Of a DNA stretch of 64,000 nt, positions 47,247-59,216 are shown piece after piece. The position numbers and the translations under genes are program-made. The stretch lies in contig CAMZMU010000059.1 in NCBI GenBank assembly GCA_947311845.1, positions 36,858,736 through 36,922,735 on the forward strand, given 5' to 3'. The DNA comes from Poa pratensis. Taxonomy: Eukaryota; Streptophyta; Magnoliopsida; Poales; Poaceae. The notes beneath the pieces are model-generated. The model saw only the letters and a list, made by a program, of their open reading frames with translations, ran no database searches and was not told the DNA's origin. Within the stretch, counting starts at the first letter, position 1, and every line of letters starts with the position of its first letter.

Positions 47247-48285
47247 GGTACGTCGTCCTCCCTTGAAATGGAACTTGAATGCTGGAGCAAGAAGACGCAT
47301 TCAAGTCGATCTATTACGACCAGCGCGGTTGTTCGTATTTCATTTTCTTCTTCCAAGCCGACGCTCTTCTTATAAAAGAAAGCACTCACTGAATTACTTA
47401 CTGAATCTCGTCTTTCTCTCGACGCCGAGAATTTTTGACGTGTCCGGGTCGATCAGAGGTTCGGCTTGCTTCTCCCCCACCCTCGCCTATGAAATGGATA
47501 ACCCTTGCTGCCATAGCAGCAGGATTTTAAGGGCTTCTGTTGAAGCGGAATAGGAGGAAGCCATGCATTCTTTCAAGAATCTCCAAACCCCCCCTTTACC
47601 TTCTCTTTCTATTCTATAAAAAGGCGAACATCTAATCTAGGCCCGGTCGCCTTTCTATGAAGGCGAGCAGCCCAGCCCCCTTGTTGAAATTTGGATATTA
47701 AGGAAGCCGTATTTCGCAATAGCAGCTCCGAGAAGCTGGGCTTAGGGTGCGCCTCCTGCGGTCGTTTCAGTGACTCAATTGGCTGGCTTCCCTCAGCTCA
47801 GACTGGTGTCGCCACCTCTCCCAGGACCGGAATGATTATCCCCGCCCGATGGGTCTACATTCATCCCTGAATGTCGTCGGGTACTCTTCACTTCCCCGCC
47901 ATTCTTGTAACCGTCACCTGTAATCCGCGCAGGTGTGTCCGCACCCCCTGGAGTGGACGAGAAAGAAAGGATTTTTTCTCGGAGCAACCCCCAGGTTCCA
48001 GACCCAGGAGTTCACTTTCCCGTATGAGCATTCGGTACATATATAAGTCAGTGGAAGAGTCAAAGGGTCACCACTACTGAGGATCTCCCCCCCTTATCTT
48101 AGAAGGTCGTCTGAGGGTTCGCCGCGGTTCATTGCTGTGCTTACACACTAGGCTACCCTTCTCCGAAAGCTCCGCGGGACCACCTATCACTAGTCTTCGG
48201 CCGGAGGGGTTTATTGCACAAAAAGGCCGGGACGCGGGCTCCCGCAGAGGAAAGCCCAACGAATGTCAGATGCAAAGCCCCGCAC
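47247..48285 (-). other. nad6 leader and 5' half of nad1 intron 4 (trans-spliced)
   Basis: Immediately after nad1 exon 4 the minus strand begins GTGCGGGGCTTTGCATC, a group II 5' end, so the bases below 48285 are the 5' half of nad1 intron 4. There is no matR frame and no nad1 exon 5 in the window, so this intron must be joined in trans here. The half-intron merges with the nad6 leader without a clear boundary. Confidence 0.75.
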
Positions 48286-48344
48286 CTCATTAAGATCATA
48301 TTGGCATACTCTCCTAAAAAAAAAAGAGCAGACCCCATTGAAGA
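48286..48344 (-). CDS. nad1 exon 4 (59 nt), trans-spliced on both sides
   Basis: The minus strand encodes SSMGSALFFLGEYANMILM plus two bases (AG), exactly the 59-nt fourth exon of plant nad1; the genomic TCT (Ser) in MGSALFF is edited to Phe in the family. It is preceded by the 3' half of a group II intron with domain V at 48389-48422 and followed by GTGCGGGGC, a group II 5' end. Exons 1, 2, 3 and 5 and matR are not in the window, so mature nad1 mRNA requires trans-splicing of separate transcripts. NAD1 forms the quinone-binding site of complex I, in the inner membrane. Confidence 0.93.
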
Positions 48345-48856
48345 CGGGAGTGAGGTACAACAAGGCCATTTCCGTCCACCTTCTCACGGAGCCGTACGTG
48401 GACGTTACCGCTCATACAGCTCCCAGCCAGCAAGCAGTTAGCTTTCCTCTAGAAGTCATGGAAGTGTGGATAAATCGACGGAAGGTTTTTATTCCTTATA
48501 AACCCGCCCATACCGTTTTAAGTATGGGCTGAGAGCCGTCTTTATTTTTGCGGGGTGCTCCAGATCCAATTTAAGATCCAGGAAAGAGGATAGGCTGTCC
48601 AAGGGCTTCCCTTGGCATTGCAAGATGGCCTCTATCGTCTTTTCGAGAACCCCCCGTTGCCCCGTCAAGGGGCTGACGAAGAGAGACCTAATTAGGGCGG
48701 TTCGGGAAGGTCTTCTTCGCTATAGACGCCACCAAGAACAAGAAAGGGGCGCTCCGCTCCTAGTCACTAAGCTGTGCTATTCTGTCCGACGGCGGACTCC
48801 ATCAATCTTAGGTTCTTTCTCTCACGTAATTTCGCCCGCCCGTTCTACTTCCGTGC
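48345..48856 (-). other. 3' half of nad1 intron 3 (trans-splicing group II half-intron)
   Basis: The minus strand carries domain V at 48422-48389 (GAGCTGTATGAGCGG...GTACGGCTC, 34 nt), followed by a domain VI-like hairpin and the exon 4 acceptor. The upstream part, toward trnS, should be domain IV sequence where the intron is split. The exact 5' limit cannot be read from sequence alone. Confidence 0.8.
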
Positions 48857-48944
48857 CGGAGGAAATGGGATTCGAACCCATGATACAATCTTCTTGTATG
48901 TCGATTTAGCAAACCAATGCCTTAAGCCACTCAGCCATACCTCC
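48857..48944 (-). tRNA. tRNA-Ser (GCU)
   Basis: An 88-nt class II tRNA on the minus strand: acceptor GGAGGTA paired with the 3' strand ending CCTCC and discriminator G, D arm TGGCTGAGTGGCTTAAGGCA, anticodon arm TTGGTTTGCTAAATCGA with anticodon GCT, a long variable arm (ACATACAAGAAGATTGTATC), and T arm ATGGGTTCGAATCCCAT. It is the native plant mitochondrial trnS-GCU. It sits 512 bp upstream of nad1 exon 4 on the same strand, where its processing could generate the 5' end of the trans-splicing precursor. Confidence 0.96.
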
Positions 48945-49054
48945 AAGTTGTTGATCGGAATTGGATGTGCCGGGTTGGTTGCCCGAAGATCCACTGCGTA
49001 AGCCGTAGCGCGCGTACTCTTCTTTACTGAGCGAGAAAGACTCTATCCAGATCT

Positions 49055-49432
49055 ATGGATCTCCCCAGCGCCCAAGCGAGACCCCATCCAAACCAAATCC
49101 GCCACTCGTTGGGCGAGGCCTTGCTTTCTATGAACACCTCACCACTGAATGAGAAACTTAGCCTCCGACCCGACCAAGAGAGAAGACAGGGTCAAGCCGA
49201 CGCCGCCCTTCCTCACCTGCCTGAATGGAATGAATATCTCCTTCGTCTAGTCGAGAAGGGAAAAAGCCCGGCGGGGAACAGGACCGTGACTCTTCTAAAC
49301 CATTACATGACGGAGAAGTCCATTCTCGTCATGATCGATCCACGTCCTACCATAGTGCCCGGAGAACCAGGCTTGCTTCTAGAAGATTCTATAGTGATCC
49401 ACTGGAATCGGCCTCGGGTGACGCCTCCCTAG
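49055..49432 (+). CDS. Hypothetical ORF, 125 codons
   Basis: A clean frame from ATG 49055 to TAG 49430-49432. The product is polar and Pro/Arg/Glu-rich, with segments such as PHLPEWNEYLLRLVEKGKSP, TVTLLNHYMTEKSILVMIDP and EPGLLLEDSIVIHWNRPR. It has no membrane segment, signal peptide or motif I recognise. The balanced composition in the second half looks protein-like, so it may be a conserved grass mitochondrial ORF or a chimeric frame. It is divergent from trnS-GCU, starting about 110 bp away on the other strand. Confidence 0.3.
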   Translation: MDLPSAQARPHPNQIRHSLGEALLSMNTSPLNEKLSLRPDQERRQGQADAALPHLPEWNEYLLRLVEKGKSPAGNRTVTLLNHYMTEKSILVMIDPRPTIVPGEPGLLLEDSIVIHWNRPRVTPP

Positions 49433-50459
49433 TCGTCGAAAGATTTCATCCCTCGGTCGTTAAGGTGGGGGTGAAAACTGCAATTAATGCTCTATCTCCG
49501 TCATAGAATATGGGATACTAACTTTCAATGGCCTCGCATCCCCAGAGCCTCAGACTGGCCTGCCCTTCCAATCGGGGTTATAACGGGTCCGGTATCAGCA
49601 ACACCAGCCAATCGTGTTGGTACGGTGGGTTCCCCATACCCACTATTCGGAAAAAAAGCTTGCCATAGCAGCTCAAACCTCCGATCGGGAAATGGGAGTT
49701 CTAACCGGTCCTAACCCCAATTCCAAACAAATTGATTGGACCGAGGTTCGTGCAGGGAGAGAATAGAAACTAATAACGATGGAGCAAGAAAACGGATGCG
49801 CCACAAACAAGCGCGACGGCTTTCGCGCTAGTTGCTCAATCCGTTGCTTGTTTGGTTCGAGGTTGAGCTCACCCGCCGCCCTACGTCAGTAGTCTTCCTA
49901 ACTTCTATTCCCTTTTTTTGCTCTAAGGTAAGGTCCTTCAAGAACAGCATTGCGGTCGCAACGGGGCTCTGGGTGAATATTGTCCGCCCGTATGAGCCGG
50001 GCTGTGAATATTTATAGGTCGGGGTCTTTACTGAAAAACCACAATACTACACTACAACAATTTGAATAAATCCGCAAGTGACTATAATTTGAATTCACTA
50101 GTCGTGTTGAGTTGAGGCTTATTTCAATATAACAAATCTGCCAATCCCGATATTCCCACATTTCATTCTGGTCCAGTGTCCATTCCTGAATGAAAGAAAT
50201 GAGCTTTTTTCTGCGCCCCTTCACTCACTTCTGAATGACTCCTTTAGCACTCTCTTTTTTTTTTAATAGAAACAGTTTACCTTTACCATACCTTCCAAGC
50301 AAGAGTGTTTTATTGCAAGATTAAGTTATTACTGAACAAAGAGAAATTCGCATTCTAAAGGATGAGATCAATTCGGAAGCACTTTTTTCTTATTCTAGCA
50401 GACGGAATGGAATTGGTCTAATTTAGGACTTTCCAATCTATTTTTATCTTACCTAATTC
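49433..50459. other. Intergenic, nothing recognised
   Basis: Only short frames occur here (up to 75 codons) and none carries a known domain. This stretch separates the nad1/trnS cluster from the imported plastid and nuclear DNA. Confidence 0.45.
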
Positions 50460-50877
50460 TATCTACGCCCAGGGGGATAATACCGAAACAGTCCTTTTTT
50501 TCTGATCATAGAGGAGCCAAGCTAAGGTTTCATGTACGGTTTTGCAATAGCGGTGGGAGCTGTGATGTTATTATCGACTATGATTATCTAACAGTTCAAG
50601 TACAGTTGATATAGTTGAAGCACAGCCAAAATATGGTTTTTTTTTGATGGAATCTTTGGCGTCAGCCTATAGGCTTTCTAGTTTTTCGAATTTCTTCTTT
50701 GGCCGAATGTGAAAGATTACCCAGAGGGGGAATTAGTTGCAGGTTATCAAACCGAATATTCCGGTATCAAATATGGTTTCTTTTTTCTTGTTTCTTACTT
50801 ATCCTTATTAGTTTCCTCTTTATTTGTAACAGTTCTTTACTTAGGCGGGTGGAATTTCTCTATTCCCTACATATCCA
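50460..50877 (+). pseudogene. Plastid-derived ndhA fragment (end of intron and part of exon 2)
   Basis: The plus strand carries the end of the plastid ndhA group II intron (TCATGTACGGTTTTG near 50532) and part of exon 2: STVDIVEAQ and KYGF near 50600, AECERLP near 50702, then [40 protein letters not shown] and [11 protein letters not shown]. The YSGIKYG and LGGWN wording is that of plastid NdhA, not mitochondrial NAD1. Indels break the frame near 50640, and the codons expected between LP and EGELV (FDLPEAEE in the plastid) are missing, consistent with a deletion between two TTACCC strings. The match ends at about 50877, roughly 180 bp before the nuclear-derived sequence. It is a plastid-to-mitochondrion transfer, not functional. 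Confidence 0.9.
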
Positions 50878-51212
50878 CGATTCTCCCAGTGTAGGAATCA
50901 CACTAGTTATCTTGACCTTGATTCGGTCAAGCAGTTTTTCCTTACTATACTCCAGTACGAACAGGAAAAGAATCTGTGTACTCAACGGTGCATTAGTAAT
51001 TATCTGGGATTTCTTTTGCTCTTTAAAGCAAAACGGTGTCTTGACTCTCAAGAATAGTGCGTGTTAATATCCATGTAGATAAAGATAGAGATAGCAACGA
51101 ACTGGATGCATAGTAAAACTCAAAACTTGTGACTTGTTCTCGTAGGCTAACTAACCAAATCATAGGATCTAACACGAGACCGGATAAACACCGCGCCCCC
51201 GCCGCGTCTATC

Positions 51213-51219
51213 TATATAA
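51213..51219 (+). promoter_or_regulatory. TATA box of the imported nuclear SWEET gene
   Basis: TATATAA sits about 135 bp upstream of the SWEET start codon, in a context (CTATCTATATAAGC) typical of plant RNA polymerase II core promoters, and is followed by a CT-rich 5' UTR. It has no role for mitochondrial RNA polymerase; its value is in showing that genomic DNA, not cDNA, was imported. Confidence 0.6.
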
Positions 51220-52878
<1,659 letters not shown>

Positions 52879-55801
52879 AGCAAACATCAATATGTAGGAA
52901 GAATAGCCAGTAAGAAATAAAATAAGTGGAACTGAAACGAATAGATTTTTAATGTATTTCAATTTCTCTTGAAATGTATGACCTATCGCATGAATAGTTA
53001 GTCCAAGCATGAATTGAATCCCCTTCACTAATCGATGGAACCGAAAGCCTTAAGCCATATTACTCGCAATAGTTAGAAAGGAAAGGGGAATCCGAAGTAA
53101 GAGAGCAATGGGCCAGGTCTGGAACTCCACCGAAGCCTACACCCACCCACCGAACCCTTAGCCCTTGCTTCAATTAGAGCAACATACGAATCTGCAGAAG
53201 CATCTAATAGCGATTCTGAGAATCAGTTCGGAATGAATGCTATACTTTTTCTTCCCCACTCATCTTATTAAGCCTTTTTATTAGCCCGCTTAGCTTCCGT
53301 GCCCAGATAGACTTTGACTATACTATAAAAGAGAGCTAGATGATCTGTTATCAAGTGAGAAGAAAGGCAGGTCCAGAATGCCGTTGATAGGCCTAAGTCC
53401 CTCACCTAGAGTCATCGTCGGATTCGTCGGAGGAAAATCGGTAACCTAACCTACAGGAGTCAAAATGAAGTAGGTCCAGGTATGATCAAGCCCTGTCGTG
53501 AGCCGGTGCTTGAACCGTGGCCTCGTTACTATGTGGTGGATCCCTATGAACTCTAGGATTTTCTTATTTACCTTCTTTCCCCTGTTTTCGTTTTAGGTTG
53601 GCGTGAACCTGAGAGTCCAACAAAAGATAAGGGTGCCGTAAGATCAATAGGCGGGAGTGCTCTGTTCAGTTCAAGATTTCTCTCAAGCCTAAACCTTCAA
53701 AGCTAACTAGTAGGCTTTGGATCCATGGCTCTGACCTGGTGGAAGGTACTCTCCAGTAGCAAAAGTGAGTTCTACGAAAAACAGTGATTCTGCTTTCCTC
53801 CGCAATTTGGCCCATAGTAAGAAAAGGTAAGGTTGCGTAAGATATGGGAACTCGTAACCGACTATCGAACACAACTGAGAGTTCACTACTGGTCAAGTAC
53901 ACCAATTCCGCTCATGTTAAACTCACTGGATAAAAACTAGAGTAAAATGGTAAGATGAATCAGTCAAAGGCAATTCAATATCCAAATCATCATAATAAGA
54001 ATAGGGCCTCGATCAGAGCATATACTACCAGATAGAGAGCGAGGCAGATGGCTTAGCCTTACTGCCGACAGACACTCCACTCCAATTCGATCTTTTCCAT
54101 CGATTGCGGTTCAAGGACCTCTTCGCCTAAGCTTGACTTGAAATACCAGGTCTTTGTCCCAAATCAATGCCTCCAGTAGGTCGGTATTCTCTATACCATA
54201 ACTCCTCTTTTCCCTACTGAGATAGATGGGTGATTGTTCAGGAGTACCCTGGCCGATGAAGGAGTCTACTTTCTTGCTTACCTACCCGAGTCGGCAACTT
54301 CCTTTGATGAGTCACATCCCTCCTTTTTGGCCTATCGAGTTCCGCTAAGACCTCTTTGACTTCTTACGCCTTAACCTACCTGGTACTAGGACTCATTGTG
54401 GAAATCCCATAGGCCTATCCTCCTTGGGCTTATCCCCTAACTACTTCCACGGAGCCATATTCAAGGTGGTTGACCTACTTCCTCGGGTTGGAATCCTTTG
54501 TTTTGGAATACTTTACCTCATCCGTCCTGTGACCTATCCTCAGCCTCAGTCGTAGCCTGATCCACTCTCTTTTTCCCAGCAAGTGAATGCGAGTCCAGTT
54601 CACCTTCGGCCTTGAAAACCAGTTAGGTACGAGGAAAGAGTAGGGATGGAGTGTGAGTTCCGATCCTCTCTTCCCAGGCAAGAATGAAATTGGACGGTCT
54701 CAGCCCAGAAAGTGAAAAGAACGAGATCTAGAAAGAATTCTACTAGCTGAACGAGGCTGTGAAAGAATCTCTGTCAGGTGGTGCAGATGAATAGAATAAG
54801 CCAAGCCCTGCTTTTTCTCTTTTTAGCCTTATCCGCTCTTGAATGGCTAACTCTCCTACATCACCTAGTTCTTTGTCACCCTTATAGGTAATAGAATAGG
54901 AATGAAAGAAGATTCATCCTAAGAATTTGCATACGTTGTGGGAGTAAGGGCCCTTAGGAAAGGAAAATGAACCGCAGCTATTGAGGCAGAGCTAAACGAC
55001 AAGTTGACTCAGCTGCAATTTCTAAGCGGTGAAAGATGGCAATGAGCCAAGGGCTGGATCATCCCAGCAGCATAGCATAGATCTCAATCGTTGAGAAGAC
55101 CCTACAATCCCCTTGTTTGTTGGAACAGGATGGCAAACCCCACCAGTCAGCCTTATACTAAACTCCCAGCAATAACTACCTAATGGAGCTCTATCCCACG
55201 GTACCCTTGCTGGTGACTTTTAGGGAATCAGTCGTGGGCCGGGATACGATACTATACTATACTAGGTAGAAATAAAAGCCAAGGATCCCGTTTGTAATAG
55301 GTATAGCAAGTTCTAAGAGCATTTCTTTGAACCGATCGAACTATTTAATTCGCACAAGGAGCACAAGAAGGTAGTAAGAGCTATTCTTAGGTCATTTCCC
55401 GAAGCGTTTTGAGAGGAATGCACCCAAGTGTATTCCGAACGATGGAAGCCATTCGAGTAGAGAGGATTAACTCCGTTCGGACTAGATATCCGGAATCTAG
55501 TCCTCACTGACTGAAGAAGCTCAGCTCCCTACGGGGTACGCCCTCCGGGGGTAGTTACGCCAGTGGTTGGGAGGCACGGAACATTGCTAGAAACGAAGAT
55601 ATCAGATGGATAAGAAAGAGGATGAAGAGGATCACGCCCAAGAAGTGGCTACTGCTATTTGCGATATCAGGGCTGGCTGTAGCTAAGGAGGGTATCCACA
55701 CATACTTACTATAGGATCGATCTGGTAACAGAACAGTTTCTCCTCACTCAACAGACGGAAAAAAGAAAACATCTTACTCATGAAGTGCTTAACGGATTGG
55801 A

Positions 55802-56233
55802 TTGTTCCACCCTTCCTACTGCGACATGAGCTATATTTTTTTGAGTTCGGAATTACAATTGGAAGAACAATCAGAAAAGCCACGGCTTTCTTTCCTTCAC
55901 TTAGCTGACCGCCCGGCACACCATTTTCCGCTAAAGGGCTGTTCCGCATACTTCCTTCTGACTGAACACCCACTAGGGGCTCGTGATGAACTAGTCCGGC
56001 ACACTTCGTCCAAACCACTAACCCTGAAGGGCATGGGAGGCTCGATAGATTCCCCGCGGCTAAGTCAATTCTACGCTCGGCTCAAGGTAGACTATCTCCT
56101 TCTTCTTTACTGGACCTTAAAAACAGAACTTGTTCGGACTACTCGCTTCTTGCTGCGGAGGATAAGCTCAATTCCTTGGTATCCCCATATTGATACCTGT
56201 CTGCAGGAGAACACAGGGTTAATAGGCTCGTAG
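55802..56233 (+). CDS. Hypothetical ORF, 143 codons, unrecognised
   Basis: An open frame with no motif I recognise. The middle part is polar (EEQSEKPRLSFLHLADRPAH) and residues 90-115 are moderately hydrophobic (YARLKVDYLLLLYWTLKTEL). There is no evidence from neighbours or codon use that it is expressed. It may be a chance open frame in spacer DNA. Confidence 0.15.
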   Translation: MFHPSYCDMSYIFLSSELQLEEQSEKPRLSFLHLADRPAHHFPLKGCSAYFLLTEHPLGARDELVRHTSSKPLTLKGMGGSIDSPRLSQFYARLKVDYLLLLYWTLKTELVRTTRFLLRRISSIPWYPHIDTCLQENTGLIGS

Positions 56234-57022
56234 CATACAGCACTTTTAGCGTCCTCCCTGCTCTATAGCTGGACTTGGCACAGCAACACTTTCTTTCCAC
56301 TCCGAGGTAGAAACGACAATAGCTAGTAGCTTCCTTTGCTAACCACTGTCCACCTGCGACTTCTCGGCTCGTCGGACTTCCTGCGTATTCCATTGCTTTA
56401 CCCACACCGATCCATTTTCCTCATGTTGTTAATTTCCTTCCTCTCTTCGTTTGAGTCGGCTGCCCCCAGCCTCGCCCCGCATCGCCCTACGGGGGTAGCC
56501 TTTCCTTTGCTTGTGGAAGCTCCCTGCCTATTTATTATAGCTCATTTCGCTCAGCGCATCAATTCTTTCTTCCCATTCGCGTAAATGGCAGAGTCGGCGT
56601 GCTTTGGATTAAGTTGTAAATTGAGTAGCAACTAGGTTGTTAAAGGCGGTGTCACCGCCCTTTGCGCCGAATGCTGGTAGTTCCCCCAGATCCCTTTCTT
56701 ATTGTGGGTCAAGTCACCTTTGAGTTCTTACTTTTATTAATGCTGACGAAGGAGAAAACCTAATACCAATGAAGATATAATCTACTTTGGATATAGCCTA
56801 CTACTCCAGTATCTTTTAGTTGCTACGATAGGATGCCGACCCGGGAACAGATACACGAAACGTATGCGCTAACGCTTTTTATGGCATTGAAGCGAGGCAA
56901 GTCATCGATGAAAAATCTGATCTGAAGAGATCGGTTTCATCAACGAGCACATCGGGTAAGATCAAGGCATTCCCTTAGTGTGGTTCGATTGCTGACTGGA
57001 TGCAATAACAAAGGAAATCCAA

Positions 57023-57085
57023 GTTCTGATAGGTTTGCTAGTATTCTCCTTTGGGTGCTAAGCGGTTCGACTCCGCAGCAGAACA
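57023..57085 (+). tRNA. Short tRNA-like element
   Basis: GTTCTG at 57023-57028 pairs with CAGAAC at 57079-57084, and a T arm (GCGG TTCGACT CCGC, 57062-57076) sits correctly next to the 3' acceptor strand. The stretch between is only about 33 nt, too short for both D and anticodon arms. It has the same acceptor sequence as the chimeric element at 7263. It is likely a truncated tRNA relic. Confidence 0.35.
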
Positions 57086-57531
57086 ATTGCAATGAGAATT
57101 AGCGTCTAGAAAGGAGATTGGTTTGCAGATCGGTTGGGTTAAGATGGTTTACGGTTCGGATTACAAGTTAGATACGTGAGCTGGATAAGCGTTTGCCCAC
57201 GCTTAGAAACAATGGGATTGATTCAGTCCTTTGGTTTACGATTCGGTCCCCCACGGTTGGATGGCCTTCTTCATTGACCGATTGTTCGATCTTAGTTCCC
57301 CAGTACCAGGATGCACATGATAGATACGCCCAATTTGACCATCCTGGACCTACGCTTCTCAACTGTTGTCCGTTCTTCACTTTTGTGCTCCATCGCCCCA
57401 GTTACAAGAGAAAGAGGAAATAAAGGAGTAAAAAAAAAAGGATAAACAAGGGAGATATAGCCCACTTCTCATTTCTCAACACCAGCTTTCTTCCTCTCTT
57501 TTTCTTGGAAGAAAACAGAAAGATACGACCC

Positions 57532-57548
57532 GTCAGGTTCGAACTGAC
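57532..57548. tRNA. Isolated T-arm-like hairpin
   Basis: GTCAGGTTCGAACTGAC forms a five-base-pair stem with a seven-base TTC-containing loop. It reads as a T arm on either strand. No acceptor or anticodon arm is found around it, so it is at most a tRNA remnant. Confidence 0.2.
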
Positions 57549-57925
57549 TTAGGTTGGGCCAGGGACCCGCCTATCCTCTACCAAGAAGGAATCGCTTTGG
57601 TGACGCAGTTCAGTTGGCGAGAAAAGCCAACCTAATCTGCGGGCCGGCCAGCCTACTCTTAAAATGAAGAACTTATTTCCCCACTTCAGCACGAGAGTCA
57701 CAATCAACAAATCGGAACATGAATTGATCATAACGATATCGTGGAAATGCTGCACTGACAACTATATATAGAAATAGTCTGCCATGTCTATTATTAAATA
57801 ATCAATTTCTTCCGTTATGTTTCTGAATATATTTCAGTTCTAGCACTAATCATCCCAACCGTCGCCCGATTCTTCATCGAAGCGCTTTCGCTTCTTTGCC
57901 CGTGTGGAAAACTCTTGCCCATTAT

Positions 57926-59216
57926 TTATCTCTTTTGTTTAGCGAAATATCGCTCGAGAATCTCATCCCTTTTTCTAATATCCGCTAAATCGAATTTCAG
58001 GTTAATAAGATCCCGAAGTGAGTAGTTCTTGATTCCTTCAGATTCCATTATCTGGTGGATCCTATTCGTAAAAGCCTTGTAGTAGGCTGTATTGGTTGGA
58101 TCGTCTTTGGACCTCAGGGGCGCGTTAGTCTTAAAGCGGGTAAGTATTGCGGAACTCACAAATTTATTTTCCGCAATTGCTTTACAAACCGCCTTTCGAG
58201 CGTCATCCGAGGATTCAGGAAACTCCTCGACAATTTTATCATAATATATGTTCCTATCGATAGTATCCATTTTTTTTTGCAATAAATACGGGTCCCACTT
58301 CAAGCTTTTTGAAGACTGCCCTTCATCTGCAGGTATAGAAGGATCTTGTATAGGTGGGAGATCCGTGAACCCTTGCGGGGGTGGGGTATGCTGAACTACT
58401 GGAGCAGCTCCCCCTTGTGGCTGGGATAGATTCTCAGAAAGATTGCCAAAGAATGGGGCGATTACGTCATATAAATCACAAAAATGCCGCTTAAATAGCC
58501 TATTGGGGGAAGTCTCATTCTCCGGGAGCGCGCAAGTGAGGAGTAGGCGGTTTTCCCACTGAAAGTTGAATTCATAAGTGCTTTTGTGGTTTGTGAAACC
58601 ACGTTAATAGCATTATTTTCAATAATAACTGTTTTCATGATCGAATGACAAAATAAATAGACGAATTGTATAGGATCATTCGCTGGGATGGTATAAGTGA
58701 TTCTTTTAGAGGATTCCCATGGGATCGTAGAATCACCTAAGGATGCAATAGGTATTTGTGATCGATGAGCTTCCAGTATGACCGAAGACTTTCTATCTGC
58801 ATTCAGAATAACCACACAATCAGGTTGTTGGTTCAGCCCAAAATGGATCTTCTTCTTTCTTGAACGGAATTTTTTTTATTTGCAAAAGAATTGGTCAAAA
58901 ACGCCCCGATCTTCCATTGAGAATCATCGAAACAATGAGAATTCACATTTCTGAAATAGCTCGCCATTTCTTCCATTATCTCCAAATAAAATAAATGATT
59001 GGTCTTTAAAAAGAAGGAACGGCCTTTTTGACGACTGGGAGATCCTATAAAATGAAGAGCGTTTCGTAAACAAATCAGTGTCTTGTCTGAATCGAGAATA
59101 GCAATTCCATTTCTTGAACCACGGATATAGACTTTGAAATGGTGATCAGCTACCCGACGGCCGAGATGTGCATTCGTACTAAGTAATTTAGTACATACTA
59201 TCGAAAGCATTGTCAT
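57926..59216 (-). CDS. Ribosomal protein S2, grass-type with long C-terminal extension, two frame breaks
   Basis: RPS2 is a small-subunit protein of the mitochondrial ribosome. The minus strand starts at ATG 59216 (MTMLSIVCTKLLSTNAHLGR) and follows RPS2 through YIRGSRNGIAILDSDKTLIC and FLTNSFANKK. In a run of eight A near 58870 the frame is lost; in another frame it continues as KKFRSRKKKIHFGLNQQPDC, VVILNADRKSSVILEAHRSQ, IPWESSKRITYTIPANDPIQ to TAYSSL. A second break near 58540 shifts to TCALPENETSPNRLFKRHFC, FFGNLSENLSQPQGGAAPVV, then WDPYLLQKKMDTIDRNIYYD and the end DEILERYFAKQKR at 57926. All three parts are otherwise uninterrupted and well preserved, about 430 codons in total. A missing A and an indel would explain both breaks; sequencing error and recent pseudogene formation are both possible. 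Confidence 0.88.

Larger units (their letters stand above)
52879..57925. other. Spacer between the SWEET insertion and rps2
   Basis: About 5 kb without a recognised gene. The right edge of the nuclear insertion is not visible but probably lies soon after 52878, where GC-rich third positions end. It contains one 143-codon frame (55802-56233) and two tRNA-like elements (listed separately). Nothing else is supported. Confidence 0.45.

Noticed and set aside
47247..47300. Upstream in-frame ATG for nad6 at 47300
   Set aside because: It would add 18 residues that no NAD6 has; the ATG at 47246 gives the family start MILSVLSS.
50709..50894. nad1 exon candidate ([16 protein letters not shown])
   Set aside because: The wording is that of plastid NdhA; mitochondrial NAD1 reads ELVAGYNVEYSSMGFALFF. 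The neighbouring intron end also fits ndhA.
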